From G963662905 sp965230045 (GTDB lineage Bacteria > Bacteroidota > Bacteroidia > Bacteroidales > WRLA01), in the NCBI GenBank assembly GCA_965230045.1, contig OZ245940.1, positions 1,116,001 through 1,180,000 on the forward strand: 64,000 nucleotides of DNA, in the 5' to 3' direction. The notes beneath the pieces were generated by a model. That model was not told where the DNA came from. It was given only the letters and a program-made list of their open reading frames with translations, and searched no databases. Made by a program: the position numbers and the translations under genes. Every line of letters begins with the position of its first letter. Position 1 is the first letter of the stretch. Shown piece after piece: positions 27,694 through 36,244 of this stretch.

Positions 27694-30456
27694 ATGGAAA
27701 ATAAAGATAAAAAACTATTCCTGCTCGATGCTATGGCTCTGATATACAGGGCTTATTTTGCTTTAAACCGAAATCCCCGGATAAACTCCAAAGGGCTGAA
27801 CACTTCAGCTGTTTTGGGTTTTACGAATACCTTATGGGACGTGCTGCGCAATGAAAAGCCCACCCACATTGGGGTGGCTTTCGATACTATGGCGCCAACC
27901 TTACGGCAGGAAGGCTTTATTGAATACAAGGCCAACCGTGAAAAAATGCCTGAGGAGTTGGCTGCATCCATCCCGATTATTAAAAATGTAATCGAAGCCT
28001 TTAATATTCCGATTCTCTATGCCGATGGTTATGAAGCGGATGATGTAATCGGGACGCTGGCTAAAAAAGCTGAAAAAGATGGCTTTACTACATTTATGAT
28101 GACGCCTGATAAAGATTTTGGGCAATTGGTTTCGGAAAATATTTTCATGTTCAAGCCGGGCAAATTTGGCAATAAACCCGAAAAAATGGGCGTGAAAGAA
28201 GTCTGTGCCAAATTTGGCGTGCAACGGCCGGATCAGGTAATTGATATGCTCGGGCTTTGGGGCGACAGCTCGGATAATATTCCAGGGATTCCCGGTGTGG
28301 GCGAGGTTACTGCACGAAAACTCCTGGCCGAGTTCGATAATATTGAAAACCTGATTGCCAAATCTGATGACATTAAAAACAAACGCCTGCAAGGAAAAGT
28401 AAAAGAGTTTGCCGATCAGGCTTTGCAATCCAAACAACTGGCAACTATTATTTTGGATGTTCCTGTGGAATTCGATGCGGAACAATTGAAATTAAGCGAT
28501 CCAAATGAAGCCCAATTGCGCGAACTTTTTGATGAACTGGAATTCCGTACATTGGCCAAACGTATTTTTACGCAATTATCCGTTGAGAAAGGTGGTGGAC
28601 AGCAAAGCCTTTTTGAAGAGGAAGATGATCAGCTCAAAGATATCAACAGCACAAAACATCGGTATAAATTGCTTGGTACGGAAGAGGAAATTCAATCTTT
28701 TCTCTCTGAATTGGAAACCAAAGAAATGTTTTGCTTCGATACGGAAACAACCGGACTGGATGCGCACGAAGCCGAACTGGTGGGCATTGCGTTTAGCTGG
28801 GAAAAAGGCGGGGCTTTTTATCTGCCGGTTCCTCCCGGGCGGAAGGAAGCTACTGCTTTTTTAAGACCCTTTAAAGAAATATTTGAAAATGAGGCGATTG
28901 AAAAAACAGGCCAAAACCTGAAATATGATATTTCTGTCCTGAAATGGTATGATATTGATGTGAAAGGGCGGTTTTTCGATACCATGCTCGCGCATTATCT
29001 TTTGGAACCCGACCAAAGGCATAATATGGATGTACTTGCCGAAAATTACCTGAAATACAAAACGGTGCCCATTACTGATCTCATTGGAAAGAAAGGTAAG
29101 AATCAGGGCAGTATGCGCGATATGCAGAATATGTTTCCGGAGAAAGTTAGTGATTATGCCTGCGAAGATGCTGATATCACTTTACAGCTTCGTGCGGTTT
29201 TTGAACCGCTTTTGGAGGAGACCGGGACGCGCGAGCTTTTTGATAAGCTGGAATGTCCGCTCATTGATGTACTTGCTGATATGGAGGCTGCCGGTGTTTT
29301 ACTGGATGTGGAAAGTTTGCGCCAGTTTTCATTACAACTACAGGGAGATATTGCCGAAGTGGAAAGCCGAATATATGAGCAGGCCGGAAGGAGATTCAAT
29401 ATTGCTTCGCCCAAACAACTGGGCATTGTGCTTTTCGAAGAAATGAAAATTACCGAAAAGGCAAAAAAAACAAAAACCGGGCAGTATTCCACCAGTGAAG
29501 ATGTGCTTCAGAAACTCGCTAAAGCGCATCCCGTTATTAATGATATTCTGGAATACCGCAGCCTGAGCAAACTGAAATCGACTTATGTAGATGCTTTGCC
29601 ATTGCTGATCAGTGCGCGCGATAAACGTATTCATACGTCTTATAATCAGGCGGTTGCGGCAACAGGGCGTTTGAGTTCCAATAATCCTAATTTGCAGAAT
29701 ATCCCAATACGAACCGAAAAAGGGCGTGAAATAAGGAAAGCTTTTGTTCCGGCAGATGAAAATCATGTGCTTCTTGCTGCCGATTATTCACAAGTTGAAC
29801 TTCGCATCATTGCACACCTGAGCGGCGACGAAGGAATGAATGAAGCCTTTAACCATGGTCTTGATATTCACACCGCTACGGCTGCCAAAGTTTATGATAC
29901 CCCCTTGGATCTGGTAAGCAAAGAACAAAGGCGCAATGCCAAAACCGTGAATTTTGGAATTGTTTACGGTATTTCGGCATTTGGATTGAGTGAGCGCCTG
30001 AACATCCCACGAAAAGAAGCAGCGGAAATTATTAAACAGTATTTTGAAAAATACCCCGGCATAAAGAAATATATGGACGATACCATTGCTTTTGCCAAGG
30101 AAAACGGCTTCGTGGAAACTATGATGAAGCGCCGCCGCTATTTGCGCGATATCAATTCGTCCAACGGAACCGTGCGTGCTTTTGCGGAACGAAATGCCAT
30201 TAATGCCCCGGTTCAGGGTTCATCTGCAGATATGATCAAAGTAGCTATGACCCGTATTCATAAAGCAATGAAGGATAATCAGTTGCAAAGCAAAATGATC
30301 CTCCAGGTGCATGATGAACTTGTTTTTGATGCACGGATTGATGAACTGGATGCATTAAAAGAAATCGTGCTTAGGGAAATGAAAAATGCCCTTCCATTGG
30401 GTGTTCCGGTTGTGGTGGATATGAATACAGGCCAAAATTGGTTAGAAGCGCATTAA
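27694..30456 (+). CDS. polA: DNA polymerase I
   Basis: 920 residues with all three domains. 5'-nuclease domain about 1-290 (FLLDAMALIYRAYFA, YEADDVIGTLA, GDSSDNIPGIPGVG). 3'-5' exonuclease about 320-505 with the active DxE pair Asp349/Glu351 in FDTETTGLDAH, and YACEDADIT. Polymerase about 540-920: motif A DYSQVELR (Asp697), motif B RRNAKTVNFGIVYG, motif C QVHDELVFD (Asp874). The retained exonuclease residues suggest an active proofreading domain, as in E. coli and unlike Taq. Functions in repair and Okazaki-fragment processing. Confidence 0.98.
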   Translation: MENKDKKLFLLDAMALIYRAYFALNRNPRINSKGLNTSAVLGFTNTLWDVLRNEKPTHIGVAFDTMAPTLRQEGFIEYKANREKMPEELAASIPIIKNVIEAFNIPILYADGYEADDVIGTLAKKAEKDGFTTFMMTPDKDFGQLVSENIFMFKPGKFGNKPEKMGVKEVCAKFGVQRPDQVIDMLGLWGDSSDNIPGIPGVGEVTARKLLAEFDNIENLIAKSDDIKNKRLQGKVKEFADQALQSKQLATIILDVPVEFDAEQLKLSDPNEAQLRELFDELEFRTLAKRIFTQLSVEKGGGQQSLFEEEDDQLKDINSTKHRYKLLGTEEEIQSFLSELETKEMFCFDTETTGLDAHEAELVGIAFSWEKGGAFYLPVPPGRKEATAFLRPFKEIFENEAIEKTGQNLKYDISVLKWYDIDVKGRFFDTMLAHYLLEPDQRHNMDVLAENYLKYKTVPITDLIGKKGKNQGSMRDMQNMFPEKVSDYACEDADITLQLRAVFEPLLEETGTRELFDKLECPLIDVLADMEAAGVLLDVESLRQFSLQLQGDIAEVESRIYEQAGRRFNIASPKQLGIVLFEEMKITEKAKKTKTGQYSTSEDVLQKLAKAHPVINDILEYRSLSKLKSTYVDALPLLISARDKRIHTSYNQAVAATGRLSSNNPNLQNIPIRTEKGREIRKAFVPADENHVLLAADYSQVELRIIAHLSGDEGMNEAFNHGLDIHTATAAKVYDTPLDLVSKEQRRNAKTVNFGIVYGISAFGLSERLNIPRKEAAEIIKQYFEKYPGIKKYMDDTIAFAKENGFVETMMKRRRYLRDINSSNGTVRAFAERNAINAPVQGSSADMIKVAMTRIHKAMKDNQLQSKMILQVHDELVFDARIDELDALKEIVLREMKNALPLGVPVVVDMNTGQNWLEAH

Positions 30457-30738
30457 CAGCTGTTTTGGTGTAATTCCGTGCATCTATGACGAGCATCGAA
30501 GTGCTCTGGTGTAATATATGCCGGTTTTGTCTATAATGTTCTAATATTGAGCGTATTCTTATTTTTGTGCACCAAGATGTATTGCCTATGATCGGGTTTT
30601 GGGTTTATGGCAATATAGCCCTGCCTGAAATTCCCTGTAGAACCAAAAAATTTAGACCCTCAACATTCTCTTCTTGATTTTATTCACTTTATTAGTGAAT
30701 ATTTTGGATTATTAATTTATCTTTGCATAAGAAATAGT
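30457..30738. other. polA downstream gap
   Basis: No gene seen. It contains a lone end of element C in reverse (GAAATTCCCTGTAGAACC near 30629-30646), and a possible -7 box TATCTTTG near 30718 before the intact element C. Confidence 0.5.
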
Positions 30739-31088
30739 GGTTCTACTAGGAATTTCGTGGGTGGTAATGTTTGAAATTAATTTTAAGCAGACATTTGGAA
30801 ATAAGATATTTAATAAAATAGAATGAACTCCAACAGATTCCTCCCTCCACAAAGCCTTAATCACTTCGTTTGGCTTTGTTTCGGTCGGAATGACGCTGTT
30901 TGTTAGGTGTTTAAGGCAAATGCGGCGAGGACACAGTAGAATATTTTAAACACGTCCTCGCCGCATTTGCCTCCTGACTTTATAAAAACGCGTCATTCCG
31001 ACAAAGTTTCCAAAGTATGAGGAAAACTTTGGAGGAATCTATTTGGAATAGCATTCAAGTTTCTTTCCACGAAATTCCGTGTAGAACC
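30739..31088. mobile_element. Miniature element C, copy 1 (350 bp, TIR GGTTCTAC...)
   Basis: Ends GGTTCTACTAGGAATTTCGTGG and CCACGAAATTCCGTGTAGAACC (22-bp inverted repeats with few mismatches), flanked by the 8-bp direct repeat GAAATAGT (30731-30738 and 31089-31096). No coding capacity. Interior has GTCGGAATGACGC/GCGTCATTCCGAC arms and the 18-bp-arm core hairpin (30915-30932/30954-30971) also found in element A. In the opposite orientation to copy 2 at 45429. Confidence 0.92.
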
Positions 31089-31101
31089 GAAATAGTGAAA
31101 A

Positions 31102-31422
31102 ATGAAAATTGTATTTGAGAAAGACTATTTGGAACAATTGTACTCAGATGGAAAAGCCAAAGGCAAAAAATATCGCTATCCAAAAGGAGTTATTTCAAAA
31201 TACAGACAAACTATTGATAAATTACGAGTTGCTGAAAAAGTTGAAGATTTGTTTTTCCTCAGGAGTTTGAATTATGAAAAACTAATCGGCGACAAGATAG
31301 GGTTAGAGTCGGTTCGGGTAAATCGGCAATACCGAATTGAATTCAGAAGTTCCGTTGAAGGTGAAGAGCCGGATACACTTACGATTTGTTCCATTGTAGC
31401 ATTAAGCAACCATTACAGATAA
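31102..31422 (+). CDS. higB: HigB-like toxin (RelE/ParE superfamily)
   Basis: 106 residues. The HigB-type pattern is visible: N-terminal strand MKIVFEKDYLEQLY, the helical KVISKYRQTIDKLR-like region, SLNYEKLIGDKIGLESVRVNRQYRIEF (basic residues of the RelE fold), and the C-terminal ICSIVALSNHYR. Homologues cleave mRNA on the ribosome. The toxin-first order with an antitoxin 11 nt downstream is characteristic of higBA. Only 13 bp separate it from the right end of element C, so its promoter may lie within the element. Confidence 0.85.
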   Translation: MKIVFEKDYLEQLYSDGKAKGKKYRYPKGVISKYRQTIDKLRVAEKVEDLFFLRSLNYEKLIGDKIGLESVRVNRQYRIEFRSSVEGEEPDTLTICSIVALSNHYR

Positions 31423-31433
31423 ACTTTGAATAT

Positions 31434-32528
31434 ATGGCAACACATAATAATATATTACCGTTTAAGGCAACACATCCGGGAAGCCTGATTAAGGATGAAA
31501 TAGAAGCAAGACCAGATTTAAAGCAGAAAGATTTGGCGGTTGAGCTTGGAGTTAAAGCATCTTTTCTCAATGAGATAATTAAAGGTAAAAGGCCAGTTAC
31601 CGCCGATATTGCTGTCTTATTGGAAGAAATATTGGGAATTCCGGCTGATTATTGGATGAGATTTCAATCCCAATACGAAATTGATAAAGCGCGCATTAAG
31701 GAGAAAAATATAGCCAGATTAAAAAACATTGAGATTTGGAAAGTGATAAAGGAATATGTGCCCGTACGCTATTTGAAAAAATCAGGATATATCAGTGATA
31801 ACCTGGAAAAAGATATCCCAACGATTAAAGCGATTTACGGCGTTGAGAAAGTTGATGATTTGGTTTCGGCTTATGCAGAAAATAAATTTACTTTCTACAG
31901 GAAATCTGATAAGCTTCAAGTTGACGAAAAAAATATGTTTGCCTGGAGTTCTTTGGCATTATATGAAGCAAAGATGCAGAAAGTGAATACTTTTAGGTTT
32001 GAAAATATTGATCAGTTGTGCGTCGACTTGAATAATATCTTTTACAGCAATACAGATACGATTAATCATGTTAAATCAACGCTAAATCAGTATGGAATAA
32101 AATTGCTTCTGATTCAGAAACTTGAAAAAACTCCGGTGGATGGTTTTTCATTTTGGTCTGAAGATAATCCTGCAATTGCTTTAACGCTACGGCATTCGCG
32201 GATTGATAATTTTGCGTTTACGATTATGCATGAAATAGGGCACATTAACCTGCATCTTAAAAGCAATAAAGAACAAAGCTTTTTGGATTTAACGACCAAA
32301 AACAAAACCGATACTCTGGAGTCGGAGGCGGATTCCTTTGCAAAGGAAAAGCTCATTTCAAAGGATTGTTGGAATGAATTATTGGAATACGGCTTATCTC
32401 AAAATGATGAAGAAATTATTCATATTGGCAAGAAGTATCATATAAACCCGGCTATTATTTTAGGACGGATTTGTTATGAAAAAAACAGCTACTCTTGTAA
32501 AACGAAGATTGATAGAAAGCTTGGATAA
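31434..32528 (+). CDS. higA: HigA-type antitoxin fused to an ImmA/IrrE peptidase domain
   Basis: 364 residues from the ATG at 31434, 11 nt after the toxin stop; an in-frame upstream start would overlap higB. N-terminal XRE/HigA helix-turn-helix (about 10-85: HPGSLIKDEIEARP, KQKDLAVELGVKASFLNEII, RPVTADIAVLLEEILGIPADYW). The C-terminal half is an ImmA/IrrE-like zinc peptidase with HEIGH at residues 266-270 and a downstream ESEADSFAKEKLI helix supplying further ligands. It should bind and neutralise HigB and repress the operon; the peptidase half could trigger conditional self-cleavage (inference). Confidence 0.85.
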   Translation: MATHNNILPFKATHPGSLIKDEIEARPDLKQKDLAVELGVKASFLNEIIKGKRPVTADIAVLLEEILGIPADYWMRFQSQYEIDKARIKEKNIARLKNIEIWKVIKEYVPVRYLKKSGYISDNLEKDIPTIKAIYGVEKVDDLVSAYAENKFTFYRKSDKLQVDEKNMFAWSSLALYEAKMQKVNTFRFENIDQLCVDLNNIFYSNTDTINHVKSTLNQYGIKLLLIQKLEKTPVDGFSFWSEDNPAIALTLRHSRIDNFAFTIMHEIGHINLHLKSNKEQSFLDLTTKNKTDTLESEADSFAKEKLISKDCWNELLEYGLSQNDEEIIHIGKKYHINPAIILGRICYEKNSYSCKTKIDRKLG

Positions 32529-32643
32529 TAATCAAAGTTTTAATTCATAAGCGTTAATAGTCAACTCTTTGTCCTTACATTTTGTTTTGTGCTGCAATAC
32601 CATCGGGCTGCAGCATAAAAAGGTTTTTTTATTGTGGCTTGCC

Positions 32644-33738
32644 CTACATCTTATCCGTCAGTTTTTGCACAATACGCACATTTCCAAGAAATTCCTTGGC
32701 AAGGATACGCAGCACCGTATAGGAAGGAATGGCAAGTACCATTCCGGGAATTCCGGCCAGGCTGCCGGCCATTATGATCACCAAAAAAATCTCGATCGGA
32801 TGTGCCTTCACACTATTGGAGTAAATCAGTGGCTGAAGCAGGATGTTGTCCACAAGGTTTGCCGCCAGGAAAACAGCAACTACCGTAACAGCCAGCCATC
32901 CTATACCCGTAAAAGTCCCGACACTCAGTGCGGCAATAATAGCCAGAACCGTTCCGATACTGGCGCCGATAATTGGCCCTAAATAAGGAATAACGTTCAG
33001 CATGCCGCCCAAAAATCCAATTAAAATCGCATTGCTTACGCCCATAATGGATAATCCGGTTATAAGCAAGGTAATCATGGAACTGATTTCTATGCACAGT
33101 CCAATGAAATAACGCGTCAGAAGGTTTTTGGCCTGTTTCATAACGCTGATGGCGCGCTCAACTCCTTTTTCAGGTATTAGAGCTAATATTATGTTTATCA
33201 GTAGTTTGTCATCTTTAAGAAAAAAGAAAAGCAGAAAAAGCACAGAAAAAGTGCCCATAAAAAAGGATCCTGTAACACCTAATACATTTTGAAATACATC
33301 TCCAAATGCGCCCAGGTTTACTATGGATTTTAGTTTTTCTGTGAGCAGGCTTTCCAGGCTTTGTCCGTCCGGTATCAGCTCATATTGATGCACAAACTGT
33401 TTTATTTCACGTGCCGGTTCCTGCAATGCCTGCCCCAGGCTTTTTTGGTCAATTTGGTTTACCAGTTCGGCTTGTTGCGTAATTAATGGAACAAGAAGGA
33501 AAAGAAATCCGGCCATTACAACCACCATGATAAACATGGTAATCCCGGTATTTAAAGCATGGGGCAATTGGAATCTCCCGATTTTCACCTCATCAAGTTT
33601 TTTTACCAGTGGACGGCCAATCAGCGAAAGGACTGCTGCAATAATCAGATAAACAACGATATCGATAAAATACCAGGCAATCAATCCGAGTACGATGGCA
33701 GTAAAAGCCCAAATGATATATTGATGTTTTTGTTTCAT
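32644..33738 (-). CDS. AI-2E family transporter (PerM/YdiK-type permease)
   Basis: 364 residues with seven or eight predicted transmembrane segments and the family layout: paired N-terminal helices (WAFTAIVLGLIAWYF, VVYLIIAAVLSLIG), GRPLVKKLDEVKI, a third helix, a soluble middle region (about 90-150), then C-terminal helices with the conserved PYLGPIIGA motif and LVDNILLQPLIYSNSVKAHP. Members include the autoinducer-2 exporter TqsA and a Na+/H+ antiporter, so the substrate cannot be assigned. It lies downstream of gyrB on the same strand but a terminator separates them. Confidence 0.9.
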   Translation of the reverse strand: MKQKHQYIIWAFTAIVLGLIAWYFIDIVVYLIIAAVLSLIGRPLVKKLDEVKIGRFQLPHALNTGITMFIMVVVMAGFLFLLVPLITQQAELVNQIDQKSLGQALQEPAREIKQFVHQYELIPDGQSLESLLTEKLKSIVNLGAFGDVFQNVLGVTGSFFMGTFSVLFLLFFFLKDDKLLINIILALIPEKGVERAISVMKQAKNLLTRYFIGLCIEISSMITLLITGLSIMGVSNAILIGFLGGMLNVIPYLGPIIGASIGTVLAIIAALSVGTFTGIGWLAVTVVAVFLAANLVDNILLQPLIYSNSVKAHPIEIFLVIIMAGSLAGIPGMVLAIPSYTVLRILAKEFLGNVRIVQKLTDKM

Positions 33739-33786
33739 TTTTATAGGAATAGTGTTTCAGCCACTAAGGTATGAAAATCCACAAAT

Positions 33787-33815
33787 AAAAAAAGCCATCT
33801 CAAAAATGAGACGGC
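33787..33815 (-). terminator. Intrinsic terminator of gyrB
   Basis: On the minus strand GCCGTCTC-N6-GAGATGGC followed by seven T residues, 46 bp past the gyrB stop and upstream of the permease gene. Confidence 0.9.
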
Positions 33816-33861
33816 TATTATCTTAGAATATAAATTTTACACTTGTTTAAAAGGAGAATTA

Positions 33862-35817
33862 CTAAGCATCGATATTCGCGTACTTGGCATTCTGCTCAAT
33901 AAATTCGCGCCTTGGCGGTACTTCATCGCCCATAAGCATAGAGAAAACGCGGTCGGCTTCACGGCCATTTTCAATATTTACCTGACGGAGGATTCGGGTT
34001 GCCGGATCCATGGTGGTTGTCCAGAGCTGTTCGGCATTCATTTCACCAAGACCTTTGTAACGTTGAACGTGTACTCCTTTGCCATCGGGCGCATACTCGC
34101 TTTGGATTTTCTGACGTTCTTCTTCTGACCAGGCGTAGGCTTGTTTCTGTCCTTTTTTAATCAGATAAAGAGGTGGTGTAGCGATATATACATAGCCACT
34201 TTCAATCAACTGGCGCATATAGCGGAAGAAGAAAGTAAGGATAAGCGTAGCAATATGGCTACCGTCCACATCGGCATCCGTCATGATAATAACTTTATGG
34301 TAACGGAGCTTTGTGAGGTTGAGCGCTTTGGAATCTTCTTCGGTTCCAATGGTCACGCCGAGGGCTGTGAATATATTTTTAATTTCTTCGTTTTCAAAGA
34401 TTTTATGTTGCATGGCTTTCTCAACATTAAGGATTTTACCTCTTAATGGCAAGATCGCCTGATACTTACGGTCGCGGCCAGCTTTGGCGGTTCCACCTGC
34501 CGAGTCGCCCTCCACGAGGTAAATCTCTGCTTTGGAGGCATCGCGTTCGGAGCAATCGCTGAGTTTACCGGGCAGTCCGGAGCCGGAAAGCACATTTTTA
34601 CGCTGCACCAGTTCGCGTGCTTTTCGCGCAGCATGACGGGCAGTGGCGGCAAGGATCACCTTGTTAACAATGGTTTTGGCTTCCTTGGGGTTTTCTTCGA
34701 GATAATTCGAAAGTGATTCGCTTACCATCTGATCCACAGAGCCCATTACTTCACTGTTTCCCAGTTTGGTTTTGGTCTGCCCTTCAAATTGCGGTTCGGC
34801 AACTTTTACGGAAATCACTGCGGTTAAGCCTTCGCGGAAGTCATCTCCATTGATATCAAATTTCAATTTGGCCAACATGCCCGATTTATCGGCATAAGAC
34901 TTTAAAGTACGGGTCAGGCCACGACGGAAACCACTGAGGTGTGTACCGCCTTCGTGTGTATTGATATTGTTCACATAAGAATGGATGCTTTCCGCAAAAC
35001 TGGTGTTGTACTGCATTGCAATTTCAACAGGAATGCCATTTTTTTCGCCTTCGATAGCGATGGGGTTGGGCATGAGTTTTTCGCGCGTTGCATCTAAATA
35101 TGTTAGGAAATCGGGTAAGCCCTGCTCAGAGTAAAATTCTTTCTGAAGAAGGCTTCCGTCTTCATTGGTCACGCGTTCGTCCGTGATGCGCAGTTTAATG
35201 CCTTTGTTCAGAAAAGCCAGTTCGCGCAAACGGTTCGAAAGTGTGTTGTAATCATACTCCAAAACGGTGAAAATCGTGTCGTCCGGGAAAAAAGTAACAT
35301 TGGTTCCGGTCCTATCCGTTTCCCCAATTACTTTTACATCCTCAGATGGCTTGCCGCGATGATATTCCTGATAAAAAACCTTGCCTTCGCGATGTACTTC
35401 GGCAACAAGGGTTTTGCTGAGTGCGTTCACACAGGAAACACCAACACCGTGCAGACCACCGGAAACTTTATAAGAACCTTTATCAAATTTACCGCCGGCA
35501 TGAAGCACGGTCATTACAACTTCCAGGGCTGAACGGCCTTCTTTTTCGTGCATCCCAGTGGGGATTCCCCTTCCGTTATCTTTTACGGTGATGCTGTTAT
35601 CGGGATGGATAATGACATCAATTTCAGAACAATAGCCTGCAAGTGCTTCGTCAATCGAGTTGTCAACGACCTCATAAACCAAATGGTGCAACCCTTTGCT
35701 GCTGATGTCGCCGATATACATGGCAGGACGTTTTCGAACCGCCTCAAGTCCTTCCAGAACCTGAATGTTATTGGCGCTATAATCCTGACCTGCTTGTTTT
35801 TTTTCTTCTTCGCTCAT
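33862..35817 (-). CDS. gyrB: DNA gyrase subunit B
   Basis: 651 residues from the ATG at 35817 (MSEEEKKQAGQDYSANNIQV). GHKL ATPase domain with VYEVVDNSIDEALAG, DNGRGIPTGMH and GLHGVGVSCVNALS; transducer domain with QTKTKLGNSEV; Toprim domain with LVEGDSAGGTAKAGRDRK, TDADVDGSHI and the C-terminal QRYKGLGEMN. QTKTKLGN and overall length favour GyrB over ParE. It supplies the ATPase of the supercoiling enzyme. A longer open frame begins at 35862, but the promoter -7 box at 35851-35858 lies inside it, ruling that start out. Confidence 0.97.
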   Translation of the reverse strand: MSEEEKKQAGQDYSANNIQVLEGLEAVRKRPAMYIGDISSKGLHHLVYEVVDNSIDEALAGYCSEIDVIIHPDNSITVKDNGRGIPTGMHEKEGRSALEVVMTVLHAGGKFDKGSYKVSGGLHGVGVSCVNALSKTLVAEVHREGKVFYQEYHRGKPSEDVKVIGETDRTGTNVTFFPDDTIFTVLEYDYNTLSNRLRELAFLNKGIKLRITDERVTNEDGSLLQKEFYSEQGLPDFLTYLDATREKLMPNPIAIEGEKNGIPVEIAMQYNTSFAESIHSYVNNINTHEGGTHLSGFRRGLTRTLKSYADKSGMLAKLKFDINGDDFREGLTAVISVKVAEPQFEGQTKTKLGNSEVMGSVDQMVSESLSNYLEENPKEAKTIVNKVILAATARHAARKARELVQRKNVLSGSGLPGKLSDCSERDASKAEIYLVEGDSAGGTAKAGRDRKYQAILPLRGKILNVEKAMQHKIFENEEIKNIFTALGVTIGTEEDSKALNLTKLRYHKVIIMTDADVDGSHIATLILTFFFRYMRQLIESGYVYIATPPLYLIKKGQKQAYAWSEEERQKIQSEYAPDGKGVHVQRYKGLGEMNAEQLWTTTMDPATRILRQVNIENGREADRVFSMLMGDEVPPRREFIEQNAKYANIDA

Positions 35818-35850
35818 AATCAGTATCTTGTAATCTATCTTTAGAACGTA

Positions 35851-35858
35851 CAAAGATA
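35851..35858 (-). promoter_or_regulatory. -7 box for gyrB
   Basis: TATCTTTG on the minus strand, 33 nt upstream of the gyrB ATG at 35817. Confidence 0.6.
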
Positions 35859-36128
35859 ACATTTTAAGCCGGATTTTATTGCCTGTTTTGGTTTAATTGG
35901 TGGCGATTTATCAACAATAATACCAAAATTCACTGCTTTGATCCGATCTTTGATTACGATGCTGTAATGCCTTGTGTTTCAGTGTATTAAAATGTAAAAA
36001 TTATGAAATTGATTTCCCTGCCATTTACCCATCTTCCTAAATTGTTAATAAGGGCAAAGGCAATGACCGAAATCTGCTTGTAAAAGCTGAAGCATAGAAA
36101 TAGTAGTGCTGTGTCTTTAATTTTGATC
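35859..36128. other. gyrB upstream gap
   Basis: No gene, RNA or repeat recognised between the gyrB promoter and the palindrome cluster that follows the OmpA-type gene. Confidence 0.5.
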
Positions 36129-36230
36129 ACTCACCCGATCTCACCCTTACTCATCCGATGACGTATTCACCCTTACTCATCCGATGACTCAAAGTCATCG
36201 GATGAGTACAGTCATCGGATGAGTGAGTGA
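36129..36230. repeat. REP-like palindrome cluster at the 3' end of the OmpA-type gene
   Basis: Outer arms TCACTCACCCGATC and GAGTGAGTGA enclose several copies of CTCATCCGATGAC and its complement; the centre is ACTCATCCGATGACT-caa-AGTCATCGGATGAGT. It lies 14 bp past the stop of the minus-strand gene and could act as its terminator. The same core palindrome recurs at 56729, 61899 and 63676. Confidence 0.8.
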
Positions 36231-36244
36231 TTTTAGGAATGATT

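Noticed and set aside
30739..31088. Element C as a CRISPR or tRNA-derived repeat
   Set aside because: Terminal inverted repeats with 8-bp duplications show it is transposon-like.
32569..32982. Plus-strand open frame opposite the permease gene
   Set aside because: Antisense shadow of a well-supported membrane protein.
35818..35862. Longer gyrB N-terminus
   Set aside because: The likely -7 box (35851-35858) lies within it and GyrB family proteins start near the ATG at 35817.
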